Notes: generated from the letters alone by a model not told the origin. DNA of 64,000 nt from Ectobacillus sp042610425 (GCF_042610425.1 NZ_JBGJZM010000004.1:1-64000), one strand, 5' to 3'. Positions 1 to 8,294 are shown, numbered from the stretch's first letter. Translations and numbers: made by a program.

Positions 1-101
1 AAAGAGGTCACACCCGTTCCCATACCGAACACGGAAGTTAAGCTCTTTTGCGCCGATGGTAGTTGGGACTTTGTCCCTGTGAGAGTAGGACGTTGCCAGG
101 C
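1..101 (+). rRNA. rrf: 5S ribosomal RNA, 3' portion
   Basis: The window opens inside a 5S rRNA: the conserved segments around CCGAACACGGAAGTTAAG and GAGAGTAGGACGTTGCCAGG are present. Only the first ~15 bases are cut off by the window edge. It is followed after 9 bases by a tRNA array, the usual end of a Bacillus rRNA operon. Confidence 0.95.
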
Positions 102-110
102 TTGCATTGT

Positions 111-185
111 TCCGCAATAGCTCAGCGGTAGAGCAATCGGCTGTTAACCGATAGGTCGTAGGTTCGAATCCTACTTGCGGAGCCA
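111..185 (+). tRNA. tRNA-Asn (GTT)
   Basis: Complete cloverleaf with acceptor TCCGCAA/TTGCGGA, T-loop GGTTCGAATCC, anticodon GTT and an encoded CCA end. First gene of a 16-tRNA array. Confidence 0.95.
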
Positions 186-191
186 TTTTAT

Positions 192-282
192 GGAGAGCTG
201 TCCGAGTGGCCGAAGGAGCACGATTGGAAATCGTGTATACGTCTAAAGCGTATCGAGGGTTCGAATCCCTCGCTCTCCGCCA
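192..282 (+). tRNA. tRNA-Ser (GGA)
   Basis: Class II tRNA with a long variable arm, acceptor GGAGAGC/GCTCTCC, anticodon GGA in the loop TTGGAAA, and an encoded CCA. Confidence 0.95.
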
Positions 283-287
283 GAGCC

Positions 288-359
288 GGCCCGTTGGTCA
301 AGCGGTTAAGACACCGCCCTTTCACGGCGGTATCACGGGTTCGATTCCCGTACGGGTCA
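288..359 (+). tRNA. tRNA-Glu (TTC)
   Basis: Acceptor GGCCCGT pairs with ACGGGTC; anticodon TTC in the loop CTTTCAC. The genomic 3' end after the discriminator A reads TCA, so CCA is not encoded. Confidence 0.93.
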
Positions 360-372
360 TCAATTTAAATAT

Positions 373-448
373 GGAGGATTAGCTCAGCTGGGAGAGCATC
401 TGCCTTACAAGCAGAGGGTCGGCGGTTCGATCCCGTCATCCTCCACCA
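373..448 (+). tRNA. tRNA-Val (TAC)
   Basis: Acceptor GGAGGAT/ATCCTCC, anticodon TAC in the loop CTTACAA, encoded CCA. Confidence 0.95.
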
Positions 449-478
449 TTGTATAACTTCTAAATTTTAATTTATCGT

Positions 479-552
<74 letters not shown>

Positions 553-555
553 TCT

Positions 556-632
556 GGTCCGGTAGTTCAGCTGGTTAGAATGCCTGCCTGTCACGCAGGA
601 GGTCGCGGGTTCGAGTCCCGTCCGGACCGCCA
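556..632 (+). tRNA. tRNA-Asp (GTC)
   Basis: Acceptor GGTCCGG/CCGGACC, anticodon GTC in the loop CTGTCAC, encoded CCA. Confidence 0.95.
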
Positions 633-635
633 TTT

Positions 636-708
<73 letters not shown>

Positions 709-815
709 TAATCACAAAAAATAATTGCAATTCTAATGTACCAATCTTTTCTTTACTGGTTGAGATTTGGTCGACAAGTAGAAAAATCCTTATGATCTAT
801 AATCATTTTAAACTT

Positions 816-891
<76 letters not shown>

Positions 892-899
892 TTTAATAT

Positions 900-983
900 G
901 GAGGGGTAGCGAAGTGGCTAAACGCGGCGGACTGTAAATCCGCTCCCTCGGGTTCGGCAGTTCGAATCTGCCCCCCTCCACCA
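900..983 (+). tRNA. tRNA-Tyr (GTA)
   Basis: Class II tRNA with a long variable arm, acceptor GGAGGGG/CCCCTCC, anticodon GTA in the loop CTGTAAA, encoded CCA. Confidence 0.95.
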
Positions 984-988
984 TTTAT

Positions 989-1062
989 AGGGGTATAGTT
1001 TAAAGGTAGAACAGAGGTCTCCAAAACCTCCAGTGTGGGTTCGATTCCTACTACCCCTGCCA
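989..1062 (+). tRNA. tRNA-Trp (CCA)
   Basis: Acceptor AGGGGTA/TACCCCT, anticodon CCA in the loop CTCCAAA, encoded CCA end. Confidence 0.94.
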
Positions 1063-1070
1063 ATTATTAT

Positions 1071-1147
1071 GGCGGTTGTGGCGAAGTGGTTAACGCATCG
1101 GATTGTGGTTCCGACATGCGTGGGTTCGATTCCCACCAGTCGCCCCA
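1071..1147 (+). tRNA. tRNA-His (GTG)
   Basis: Anticodon GTG in the loop TTGTGGT. The extra 5' G opposite discriminator C gives the eight-base-pair acceptor typical of tRNA-His. CCA is encoded. Confidence 0.94.
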
Positions 1148-1196
1148 TAATATTTTTTAAAAAGTGATTATGGTATAGAATACAAACATTCTTTAT

Positions 1197-1271
1197 TGGG
1201 CTATAGCCAAGCGGTAAGGCAACGGACTTTGACTCCGTCATGCGTTGGTTCGAATCCAGCTAGCCCAGCCA
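1197..1271 (+). tRNA. tRNA-Gln (TTG)
   Basis: Acceptor TGGGCTA/TAGCCCA, anticodon TTG in the loop TTTTGAC, encoded CCA. Confidence 0.94.
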
Positions 1272-1277
1272 TAATAC

Positions 1278-1350
1278 GGGCCATTAGCTCAGTTGGTAGA
1301 GCATCTGACTCTTAATCAGAGGGTCGAAGGTTCGAACCCTTCATGGCCCA
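1278..1350 (+). tRNA. tRNA-Lys (CTT)
   Basis: Acceptor GGGCCAT/ATGGCCC, anticodon CTT in the loop CTCTTAA; CCA is not encoded. Confidence 0.92.
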
Positions 1351-1355
1351 TCTTT

Positions 1356-1427
1356 GCGGAAGTAGTTCAGTGGTAGAATACAACCTTGCCAAGGTTGGGG
1401 TCGCGGGTTCGAATCCCGTCTTCCGCT
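1356..1427 (+). tRNA. tRNA-Gly (GCC)
   Basis: Acceptor GCGGAAG/CTTCCGC, anticodon GCC in the loop TTGCCAA; CCA is not encoded. Confidence 0.94.
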
Positions 1428-1444
1428 TTTAATTTTAATAATAT

Positions 1445-1518
1445 GGCGGCATAGCCAAGAGGTAAGGCAGAGGTCTGCAAAACCTTTATCACCGGTTCGA
1501 TTCCGGTTGCCGCCTCCA
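1445..1518 (+). tRNA. tRNA-Cys (GCA)
   Basis: Acceptor GGCGGCA with TTGCCGCC, anticodon GCA in the loop CTGCAAA, encoded CCA. Confidence 0.94.
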
Positions 1519-1524
1519 TATTAT

Positions 1525-1606
1525 GCCGGTGTGGCGGAATTGGCAGACGCGCACGACTCAAAATCGTGTTCCTTCTGGAGTGTCGGTTCGACCCCGACCA
1601 CCGGTA
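1525..1606 (+). tRNA. tRNA-Leu (CAA)
   Basis: Class II tRNA with a long variable arm, anticodon CAA in the loop CTCAAAA, acceptor GCCGGTG/CACCGGT with a terminal G-T pair; CCA is not encoded. Last gene of the array, directly followed by the integrase relic. Confidence 0.93.
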
Positions 1607-1613
1607 TCATAAA

Positions 1614-1642
1614 ACGTTGATATAACGCTGATTTACGTTGAT
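1614..1642 (+). repeat. three ACGTTGAT-type direct repeats after tRNA-Leu
   Basis: ACGTTGAT, ACGCTGAT and ACGTTGAT start at 1614, 1625 and 1635, about one helical turn apart, just after the tRNA-Leu 3' end and before a recombinase relic. The spacing resembles integrase arm-type binding sites; that function is inference. Confidence 0.4.
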
Positions 1643-1770
1643 TTAATACGTGAATTAGCGTTTTTTCGTTGTTTAAAAATAGTACGCAACGATAATTACG
1701 CACCTAGTCGTTTAGCACTTCGCACTATTCGTTGATCTACAAATTTTTTCAACGAAAGGAAGAGGTATAG

Positions 1771-1960
1771 ATGGCAAGACGAAGCAATACGATTTCATTA
1801 AACTTAGAAGGGCAAAAGGCGATACATTCCGTTGATACATTTGAACAAGCGTTACACTTATTTTTACGAGATGATTGTATACTGCCAGTTCTAAAACGAT
1901 ATGTAACGGCAGGGCAAAGTGCCCACCGTTTCGATGCGTTGCTCGCCCAACAGCATTTGC
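1771..1960 (+). pseudogene. truncated tyrosine-recombinase-like N-terminus
   Basis: An ATG at 1771 with the upstream sequence AAAGGAAGAGG opens a frame whose first ~62 residues look like the start of a phage-type integrase SAM-like N-terminal domain (SVDTFEQALHLFL). The frame then runs into sequence that is the antisense of the neighbouring minus-strand gene, so the original 3' part is lost and the apparent C-terminus is an artefact. Its position right after a tRNA gene is the usual site for integrative elements. I recognise the family only from the short N-terminus, so the assignment is tentative; the truncation itself is clear. Confidence 0.45.
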
Positions 1961-1964
1961 TAGC

Positions 1965-3134
1965 CTATAATGTAAAAATCGCCAATCCGAAAGGACCATT
2001 TAGAAAGCCTGAACCAAAATCAGCTACATGTATTGGATCAGTAGGTTGTGCTACATCATAAATCGATACCGTATTGTTGCGCATATTGGCGATATACAAA
2101 GGACCATGAATTGGGTCAGGTGGGTAAAGCACTATTCCCTGAGGACCACTTAGCTCTCCGACTCCAAACCGTCTAACATGTATGGGGTCGCTAGGAGTAG
2201 TAATATCATAAATTTCTGCCGAACTGTTGATAAAATTGGACACATACAGAGTGTTGCCTTTGATTCCGAGTCCAGCAGGTCCATCTATCTCTCCTGAACC
2301 AAAGTTCCCTAAAGGTAAAGGATTCATAGCCCCTATAATTTCATAAATTTCAATCGTGTTACCCAATTGATTGGCTACGTAAAAAGTAATGTCTTTAACT
2401 GCTATTCCATTCGGTCCATTTAACTCCCCAGCACCAAACCTCCTTACATGTATAGGGTCACCAGGTAAAGTAATATCATACATTTCTGCTGTACTGTTAT
2501 TAAAATTAGCGACAAACAGTGTAGTGCCTGTAATCGCAAGCCCAGCAGGTCCATCTACCTCACCTGAGCCAAAATCCATTACATGTATAGGATCAGTCGG
2601 GAAAGAAACATCATAAATGCTTATTAAATTATTGTTAAAATTTGAGACATAAAGCGTAGTGCCTGTAATCGCAAGTCCCGTAGGTCCATTCAACTGTCCA
2701 GCACCAAAAGCACGTAAAAATGCAGGACTTGTCGGATTGGTAATATCGAAGATTGATACCGTGTTCCCGTCACGATTTGATACATATAGAAATGCCGTTG
2801 GCGAGGTGGGGGCTGGCGCAATTGTGGCAATTAAATCCAATGTATTTTCAAACTTGAACTCAAGCAGCATTTCCTTTTTAATGATGTCACGTAGGGTTCT
2901 TTGGACACTAGCGTCAACAGCAAGAAGGTCGGTCACAGAAACAACGGCAGGAGAAAATGTGGTGTTTGTCGGGGGAGGCGTCCCCAGCACAAATTGAAGT
3001 TTTTCGGCTTCTGCGTTCATCAGATGAGCAAGCGCCAACTCTTCAAGTGCGATGGAAGATAATAGTAAGGGAACGGTCTGAGCAGTAGTAATTGAAATGG
3101 TGGGGGTAATATTCGGTATGCTTGGATTAGACAA
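1965..3134 (-). CDS. modular surface-type protein: N-terminal ~105-aa module plus six-repeat beta-propeller
   Basis: 389 residues. Residues ~1-105 are the module shared by six genes in this window (proline-rich start, then a helix with EELALAHLMNAEAEK, then a second helix KKEMLLEFKFENTLDLI). Residues ~113-389 hold six ~46-residue repeats of the pattern LYVSN...ISIYDV...DPIHV..FGSGELNGPAGLAI, typical of LVIVD/NHL-like beta-propellers. There is no signal peptide and no membrane segment. The start is a TTG at 3134 behind AAGGAG (7-8 base spacing). It probably works as a structural or binding protein; exosporium or spore-coat location is inference from the module and the neighbouring glycosyltransferases. 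The coding end abuts the recombinase relic, and no terminator is visible. Confidence 0.85.
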   Translation of the reverse strand: MSNPSIPNITPTISITTAQTVPLLLSSIALEELALAHLMNAEAEKLQFVLGTPPPTNTTFSPAVVSVTDLLAVDASVQRTLRDIIKKEMLLEFKFENTLDLIATIAPAPTSPTAFLYVSNRDGNTVSIFDITNPTSPAFLRAFGAGQLNGPTGLAITGTTLYVSNFNNNLISIYDVSFPTDPIHVMDFGSGEVDGPAGLAITGTTLFVANFNNSTAEMYDITLPGDPIHVRRFGAGELNGPNGIAVKDITFYVANQLGNTIEIYEIIGAMNPLPLGNFGSGEIDGPAGLGIKGNTLYVSNFINSSAEIYDITTPSDPIHVRRFGVGELSGPQGIVLYPPDPIHGPLYIANMRNNTVSIYDVAQPTDPIHVADFGSGFLNGPFGLAIFTL

Positions 3135-3654
3135 TATTATTCAACTCCTTAAATATTTTGAACTCATTAGTCTGTATAATTTACTCATTTAAACGTTTAG
3201 TGGACAGTACTCTTGTCCATGTTAAAGGAAAATAAAGGTTGTCATGTTACGATATAAGGACTGAGAAGGGGCTACCGTATCACAAAAGCAAACCCATGTG
3301 TTTATACGATGTGCCTGGTGATGGACGAACATGAACAACAAATCTCGAACCCTAAACGTCAGAGAATATTTGAACGGTTGAAAACTTGCGTGGAGCATAC
3401 TATTAGGTACTACCATAATGCAACGAGTTGAAAATTCTTTTGTGGCATTCTAATAATCTCAATTTTGGAATATTATGTACAACAAATATTATAAATGATA
3501 TACTATAAAACGTTCATATTGTCAGTTTAATTTTATACAATTTAGACGGTGGTCATGATAGTAAAGGATTCTTTGCCGAGGATCACTATGAAATAGATTT
3601 ATGCCAAGAAGTATTAGATGACTAGTTTAATAGGAAATAAGAGGGGAATGAACT
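3135..3654. other. 520-base intergenic stretch
   Basis: It contains the TTG-start ribosome binding site of the minus-strand propeller gene (~3140-3150). A short open frame on the plus strand (~3535-3625, reading ...LDGGHDSKGFFAEDHYE..., stop just before 3630) resembles a leftover gene end but has no start or family match that I can defend. Nothing else is recognised. Confidence 0.4.
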
Positions 3655-4260
3655 ATGAAAAAGATGAAGAAATTGTGGGCGCTAATTATGGTTGTAGGAC
3701 TATCAATCGGTGTCTTAGCAGGATGCTCAAATCCCAAAAATACCGTGCAAGAGTTTTTGACAGCAATACAAAAAGGGGACTTTGAAAAGGCAAGTACGTA
3801 CGTTGAGAATAAAGACAATGGCTACCAGTTTGGCAAATTGAATGAGACTACAGATGGTATGGACGGAAAAGCAATATTCAATGCAATTGTAAAGAACTAT
3901 AAATTCGAAAATCCAGTAGAAGTATCTAAGAGTAATGATACAGCGAAGGTTAAAGTGAAAGTTACATCCGTTGACATGTCTGTTGCGGTGACAAAGACAA
4001 TTGGAGAAGTTATGCCTATGGCCTTTGCTAGTGCTTTTAGCCAAGATCAAACGCAGTCTAACAAGGCGATGCAGCAGATGACTGAATCAACTCTTATTAA
4101 GAACTTGTCTGATAAAGATGCAACAATGGCAACTCGTGAAGTTACGTTGAACTTGAAGAAGGATAAGGATGGAAACTACAAAATTGTCTCCGATGAAAAT
4201 TTGCAAGAAGCATTGTTAGCAAACGCAAAAGCAGTGGATAAGATATTCGGTAAAAAATAA
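3655..4260 (+). CDS. lipoprotein, DUF4878/NTF2-like
   Basis: 201 residues. An N-terminal basic and hydrophobic signal peptide ends in the lipobox L21-A22-G23-C24, so the mature protein should be diacylglyceryl-anchored outside the membrane. The mature start (NPKNTVQEFLTAIQKGDFEKASTYV) fits the NTF2-like lipoproteins annotated as DUF4878, with an amphipathic helix followed by a cone-shaped alpha+beta fold. The start ATG at 3655 follows AGAGGGGAATGA. It appears monocistronic; a bidirectional hairpin at ~4384-4415 separates it from convergent dtpT. Ligand and role are unknown. Confidence 0.8.
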   Translation: MKKMKKLWALIMVVGLSIGVLAGCSNPKNTVQEFLTAIQKGDFEKASTYVENKDNGYQFGKLNETTDGMDGKAIFNAIVKNYKFENPVEVSKSNDTAKVKVKVTSVDMSVAVTKTIGEVMPMAFASAFSQDQTQSNKAMQQMTESTLIKNLSDKDATMATREVTLNLKKDKDGNYKIVSDENLQEALLANAKAVDKIFGKK

Positions 4261-4383
4261 TTTGGCCATAGTGGTATAAATGATTGTCTATCCTTTGGTT
4301 AGGACAACAGCAGATGCAAGGCAAGGTGATCCATCAAAAAAAGGGAAACACAGACATGTGAAAAAAAGAGAATATACAAGAAA

Positions 4384-4415
4384 ACAAAAAGCCGCAGAAC
4401 TCCTGCGGCTTTTCT
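4384..4415. terminator. bidirectional rho-independent terminator
   Basis: Stem GCCGCAG (4391-4397) / CTGCGGC (4403-4409), with an A-rich tract on one side and a T tract on the other. It lies between the convergent lipoprotein gene and dtpT, so it can serve both. Confidence 0.85.
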
Positions 4416-4438
4416 TCTCTTTCTATAAAACCTTCCTC

Positions 4439-5932
4439 TTACCGAATTCCCACCATAAACTTCTGAACTTTCGGTGCGATAGCAAACAAAACAATTGATA
4501 AAACGATAGATGCTAGTCCAATAACACCAAAGTAGGTCATTTCATTTTCTGGTGTGTAGAATGCTGCGAGCTGTGCGTTGAGTGCTTGGGCAGCGGCGTC
4601 TGATAGGAACCATAGGCTCATCATTTGGGCTGAGAATGCTTCTGGTGCTAGTTTAGTTGTAGCGGATAGTCCTACTGGTGATAGGCATAATTCTCCGATT
4701 ACGACAATGAAATAGCTTAGTACGAGCCATAATGGGTTTACGAGTGATTGTGTGCCTCCAAGCATGGCTGGAACGAGAATGACAACGTAGGACAAACCAG
4801 CAAATAATAATCCTAGTGAGAATTTTTGTGCGATGGTTGGTTGTTTGTCACCTAGTTTGACCCATAAATATCCAACTACTGGAGCAAATACTACGATGAA
4901 CAATGGATTTAATGATTGGAACCAGGCAGGAGAAATATGAATTCCTGCAAAATCTAATTGTGTTTTTGTATCGGCGAAGTTGGCTAAAACGGTTGAGCCT
5001 TGTTCTTCAATGGACCAAAACATGACAGCGGCAAGGAAGAGGGGAATATAAGCAAGTACGTGTGAGCGCTCTTCCTTTGTCGTTTTTGGACTACGATACA
5101 TCATAATGAAATATAGGGCTGGAATCACAAATCCTAGAATAGCGACGAGATTGATAAACGATTTAATCGTTAGCGTACCAGTCTGAATGGCGATGATAAG
5201 AAAAATAGCGAGAATCACGATAGCAATACCGAATTGTACGAAAACTCTTTTTCTTTCTTTCTCTGAAAGCGGGTTTGGAACAGTTGTACCAGCAAGACCA
5301 AGATTTTTCTTCTTTGTGAAAGAAAAGACTACTAATCCAAGGAACATACCTACCGCTGCAATCCCAAAGCCAAGATGGAAATTATAGCTTAATCCAACCG
5401 TTCCGACAACGAGCGGTGAAAAGAATGCACCGAGGTTAATGGCCATGTAAAAAATACTGAAGCCTGCATCTCTGCGGGCGTCTTTAATATCATACATTTC
5501 TCCTAATGTTGTAGAAATGTTTGGTTTTAATAGCCCCGTACCTAGAACAATTAACACCATTGAAACAAAGAACATCGCCATGCTTCCAGGGATGGCTAAA
5601 GCGATATGACCAAACATGATTAAGATGGCGCCGTAAAATACCGATTTTGATGCGCCGAATAAACGATCGGACAACCAGCCGCCGATAATTCCTGACATGT
5701 ATACGAGAGATCCATACACAGATGCAATGGCAATTGCTGTCTGTTGGTCAATCCCTAATCCACCTTTTGAAACTTCATAGTACATATAGTACACAAGAAG
5801 AGCTTTCATTCCATAATAGGAAAATCTCTCCCAAAATTCTGTGAAAAAGAGTGTAAATAGTCCCTTAGGATGTCCAAAAAAGCCTCGTTGAGGGACACTT
5901 TCCACAATTTTCTGTTTATTTATAGATGACAT
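4439..5932 (-). CDS. dtpT: proton-dependent di/tripeptide transporter (POT/PTR2 family)
   Basis: 497 residues from the chosen start. It imports di- and tripeptides with protons through the cytoplasmic membrane. The PTR2 signatures are visible: GGWLSDRLFGASKSV in the early loop and FSIFYMAINLGAFFSPL in the fifth-helix region, plus E-x-x-E-R near the N-terminus (FTEFWERFSYYG). About 12-14 hydrophobic helices span the protein. The ATG at 5932 is preferred over an upstream start at 5992 because AAGGAGG sits 8 bases before it and the N-terminus MSSINKQKIV matches the family. It is transcribed alone and ends at the shared terminator at 4384-4415. Confidence 0.95.
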   Translation of the reverse strand: MSSINKQKIVESVPQRGFFGHPKGLFTLFFTEFWERFSYYGMKALLVYYMYYEVSKGGLGIDQQTAIAIASVYGSLVYMSGIIGGWLSDRLFGASKSVFYGAILIMFGHIALAIPGSMAMFFVSMVLIVLGTGLLKPNISTTLGEMYDIKDARRDAGFSIFYMAINLGAFFSPLVVGTVGLSYNFHLGFGIAAVGMFLGLVVFSFTKKKNLGLAGTTVPNPLSEKERKRVFVQFGIAIVILAIFLIIAIQTGTLTIKSFINLVAILGFVIPALYFIMMYRSPKTTKEERSHVLAYIPLFLAAVMFWSIEEQGSTVLANFADTKTQLDFAGIHISPAWFQSLNPLFIVVFAPVVGYLWVKLGDKQPTIAQKFSLGLLFAGLSYVVILVPAMLGGTQSLVNPLWLVLSYFIVVIGELCLSPVGLSATTKLAPEAFSAQMMSLWFLSDAAAQALNAQLAAFYTPENEMTYFGVIGLASIVLSIVLFAIAPKVQKFMVGIR

Positions 5933-6243
5933 AATACAATTCCTCCTTGAAAACAATATTACTATATTAATCTGATAGTTGTAACTTGTCAATCAAATCG
6001 ATACTATCGCTGCTAAATGTAGATAAAATTTAAAGAAACTAATAATTATAAATAAATAAAATTTTCTTAATATAAAAATATAAATAAGTCGTTTATGTAG
6101 GAAAAGCGTGGAAAGAAAGGAAAGAATCCTCTATATGGTGTACAATGAATAGAAAAAATGGAGGATGTTAGAGGTATTTCAGTCAGAATACAGCATAAAA
6201 AATAGACCATCACTGAAATGGACGGTCTATTCCAAACTATGAC
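5933..6243. other. 311-base intergenic stretch
   Basis: AT-rich upstream region of dtpT, including its AAGGAGG site at ~5941-5949, and the terminator of the thioesterase gene at 6197-6231. No further gene is seen. Confidence 0.5.
6197..6231 (-). terminator. terminator of the thioesterase gene
   Basis: On the minus strand, stem AATAGACC...GGTCTATT (6224-6231 with 6201-6208) followed by a T run, 13 bases after the stop of the gene at 6244-6771. Confidence 0.8.
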
Positions 6244-6771
6244 TTAAAATATATTAGGCACTGTAATATTTCCATTACTGTTTATAAATTCAGCTAAACT
6301 TTTACTATGCTGTCTGTTTTCTATTCTTCTTGTAGCTCGTTCTATGGCAGTTTTGTGTAAGAACTTTTCTTCATTCGTTTCAGGAATGACGGTTGCTACT
6401 TCAGTTGGTTTACCGTCTTTTCCGATTGCAACAAAAGTAAGAAAGCTTGTTGCTGCAATTTTGTGTTCACCTGTCAGTAAGTTTTCAGCAGTAATTTTTA
6501 CGAATACTTCCATAGAAGTTCTGCCTGTCCATGTTACATATGCTTCTAAGCAAACAGCATCGGCTTTTGTAATGGGATTTAAAAAGTCAACAGAGTCTGT
6601 GGATGCTGTCACCGTAAAATTTCTAGAATGTCTCGCAGCTGCTATAGAAGCAACGTCATCAATCATGTACATCAAGCGTCCACCAAATAAGGTATCATTA
6701 TTGTTTGTATCATTTGGAAAAACACGACTTGTTTTAATAGATTTACTTTCTTTGCAATATTTAGGCTCCAA
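6244..6771 (-). CDS. ykhA: acyl-CoA thioesterase, hotdog fold (YkhA-like)
   Basis: 175 residues. It hydrolyses acyl-CoA to free acid and CoA in the cytoplasm. The hotdog signature is present: NTLFGG-like segment NDTLFGGRLMYMIDDVASIAA (residues ~25-45), ASTDSVDFLNPI, then TGRTSMEVFVKI and the ATSFLTFVAI strand. Length and order match B. subtilis YkhA (about 179 residues). The start ATG at 6771 follows AGAAAGAGGTG. It is monocistronic with its own terminator at 6197-6231. Chain-length specificity cannot be read from the sequence. Confidence 0.9.
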   Translation of the reverse strand: MEPKYCKESKSIKTSRVFPNDTNNNDTLFGGRLMYMIDDVASIAAARHSRNFTVTASTDSVDFLNPITKADAVCLEAYVTWTGRTSMEVFVKITAENLLTGEHKIAATSFLTFVAIGKDGKPTEVATVIPETNEEKFLHKTAIERATRRIENRQHSKSLAEFINSNGNITVPNIF

Positions 6772-6888
6772 TACATCTACACCTCTTTCTAATATAATGT
6801 AATATTAGAAAATTATAACATCTCTAATAATTATTTACAATATTTATGTTACTTAGCTATAGCATTTGTATGTTTAAGTAACAGATAA

Positions 6889-7713
6889 TTAGTGATTTCT
6901 CTTTTTCATTGAAGGGTGCTCGATCTCAAAATGATCCAGAAGTGTGTTAACGACTACGGATACTTCAGCTATATGATTTGCTAATGTTTCAAGTTTCTCA
7001 TTCGTATTGTGTGTTACAGAAGAAGTATCATCTGAATGGTTACTCACATTTTCAGCAATAGACGAAATATCGCTCAACTGACCGTGGACACGATGGCTAA
7101 TGTCCTCTAAGTCTGCCCAAATACCTTTCATATTTTGATCTATCTTTTCCTTAATGCTCTCAAGATTTTGGTTTAGAATATTTACTTGGACTTTTGTTTG
7201 TTGTAAATTATCGTTTAACTCTTTCGTTGCGTTTTTAAAACGGTCAATAAACGCACTGCCTTGTAGCTCTAAGTACATATCTAATAGTTTTTCCGGTGTA
7301 ATCGGATTGTTTCTTCCATCACCACGAATTTGATAGATTCCTTTGTTTGTACAATAAGGCTTATAGGGACCGCTCGGAATTTCGATTCGGTAAAACGGTT
7401 TGTCTGAATCTTCATTTTCTATAAATACTTCAACACCTACAGGAGGACGACATTCACCTGCTTTGGAGAGGAGCGTTAGTTTTTCTTTATCGCCAATTGG
7501 ACATCCATAGATAGAACCATGCTGTTGTCCACTTGCATCTATTCCTTCATCGACGCCGACAAGAATCGTGCCTCCAACGGGAGAGTTTGCAAAAGCTACT
7601 AAATCTTCGGGTTTTATCCCCTTCATCTCTCGTTTAAAGTCAACATCGTATCCTTCTTCCTTACTTAATAAATGCATTGCTTTTTTACTTATAGAATGGG
7701 AATTGCCGGTCAA
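6889..7713 (-). CDS. AlbA_2 (Schlafen-type AAA_4) domain protein with C-terminal coiled coil
   Basis: 274 residues. Residues ~12-145 match the AlbA_2/divergent AAA_4 domain: E-x-x-x-VDFK-like start (DVDFKREMKGIKPEDLVAFANS), a GGTILVGVDE strand, and the end motif YQIRGDGRNNPITPEKLLDMY. Residues ~150-265 are predicted coiled coil, with heptads through KELNDNLQQTKVQVNILNQNLE. The start is TTG at 7713 with AGGAGG 8 bases upstream. No partner gene is adjacent. Such domains occur in transcription-associated and defence proteins, but the isolated context gives no function. Confidence 0.75.
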   Translation of the reverse strand: MTGNSHSISKKAMHLLSKEEGYDVDFKREMKGIKPEDLVAFANSPVGGTILVGVDEGIDASGQQHGSIYGCPIGDKEKLTLLSKAGECRPPVGVEVFIENEDSDKPFYRIEIPSGPYKPYCTNKGIYQIRGDGRNNPITPEKLLDMYLELQGSAFIDRFKNATKELNDNLQQTKVQVNILNQNLESIKEKIDQNMKGIWADLEDISHRVHGQLSDISSIAENVSNHSDDTSSVTHNTNEKLETLANHIAEVSVVVNTLLDHFEIEHPSMKKRNH

Positions 7714-7858
7714 TATAAATACCTCCTACGCGAGCGTCCTGCATTAAATATATGGTATCATATAGTTTTTTGACAGGTATAAATGTCTGATTCATTAATA
7801 AAAGGCCTTATTTCTATTCTATAATTGAAAATTAAAACGTCAATATTTCAAAAATATT

Positions 7859-7887
7859 TTGACATTTCTATTTTTTCAGTTTATAGT
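7859..7887 (+). promoter_or_regulatory. sigma-A promoter of the SAM-riboswitch leader
   Basis: TTGACA (7859-7864), 17-base spacer, TATAGT (7882-7887). The expected transcript start is just before the first S-box aptamer. Confidence 0.75.
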
Positions 7888-7907
7888 ATATATCAATAAC
7901 AGAATAA

Positions 7908-8020
7908 AACTTATCCAGAGCGGCGGAGGGACTGGCCCGATGAAGCCCGACAACCAGCATTTTTTTAGAGTGTAGTGGTGTCAATTCCAGCGGATTGCAA
8001 AATCGGATAGATAAGGGACG
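7908..8020 (+). promoter_or_regulatory. SAM-I (S-box) riboswitch, copy 1
   Basis: Conserved S-box core: GAGGGACTGGCCCGATGAAG, the CCGACAACC segment and a GGTG.CAATTCC segment. P1 is CTTATC (7910-7915) with GATAAG (8010-8015). It senses S-adenosylmethionine and is followed by an intrinsic terminator at 8066-8100. It is the first of two aptamers ahead of a single gene. Confidence 0.92.
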
Positions 8021-8065
8021 ATAGCAAATTTTAATGCAATTTCATTGCTTATTAAAGTTAATTAT

Positions 8066-8100
8066 GCTGCTTTCCTTATAGGAAGGCAGCTTTTTATTTT
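8066..8100 (+). terminator. intrinsic terminator of riboswitch copy 1
   Basis: Ten-base-pair stem GCTGCTTTCC (8066-8075) / GGAAGGCAGC (8081-8090) with a TTTTTATTTT tail. It would form when SAM stabilises the first aptamer. Confidence 0.88.
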
Positions 8101-8117
8101 CAAAAAAATTGAATTTA

Positions 8118-8240
8118 TTTCTCATCAAGAGAGGTTGAGGGACTGGCCCAATGAAACCTCGGCAACCTTCAGGGATATTTTTCTGAAAAGGTGCTAATTC
8201 CATCGCTTTGTTTAGTAAGAGGCGAAAGATGAGAGAGGGT
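8118..8240 (+). promoter_or_regulatory. SAM-I (S-box) riboswitch, copy 2
   Basis: Second full S-box: GAGGGACTGGCCCAATGAAA, CCTCGGCAACCTTCAGGG and GGTGCTAATTCC. P1 is TCTCATC (8120-8126) with GATGAGA (8228-8234). Arms P2 and P3 differ in sequence from copy 1, so this is not a recent exact duplication. Confidence 0.93.
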
Positions 8241-8254
8241 AATCTTGCGTTTCT

Positions 8255-8294
8255 AGACCTCTTTCATCAGTTTTCAATGAAAGAGGTCTTTTTG
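8255..8294 (+). terminator. intrinsic terminator of riboswitch copy 2
   Basis: Stem AGACCTCTTTCAT (8255-8267) / ATGAAAGAGGTCT (8277-8289) followed by a T run, 30 bases before the metY-like start codon. Confidence 0.9.

Noticed and set aside
918..1703. Minus-strand open frames over the tRNA array
   Set aside because: They are antisense to tRNA genes; their recurrent peptides come from repeated T-arm sequences.
1712..1999. Minus-strand 95-codon frame
   Set aside because: Antisense to the recombinase relic and the end of the propeller gene, with no ribosome binding site.
2389..2997. Plus-strand frames inside the propeller gene
   Set aside because: Shadows of the repetitive minus-strand coding sequence; their repeats mirror the propeller blades.
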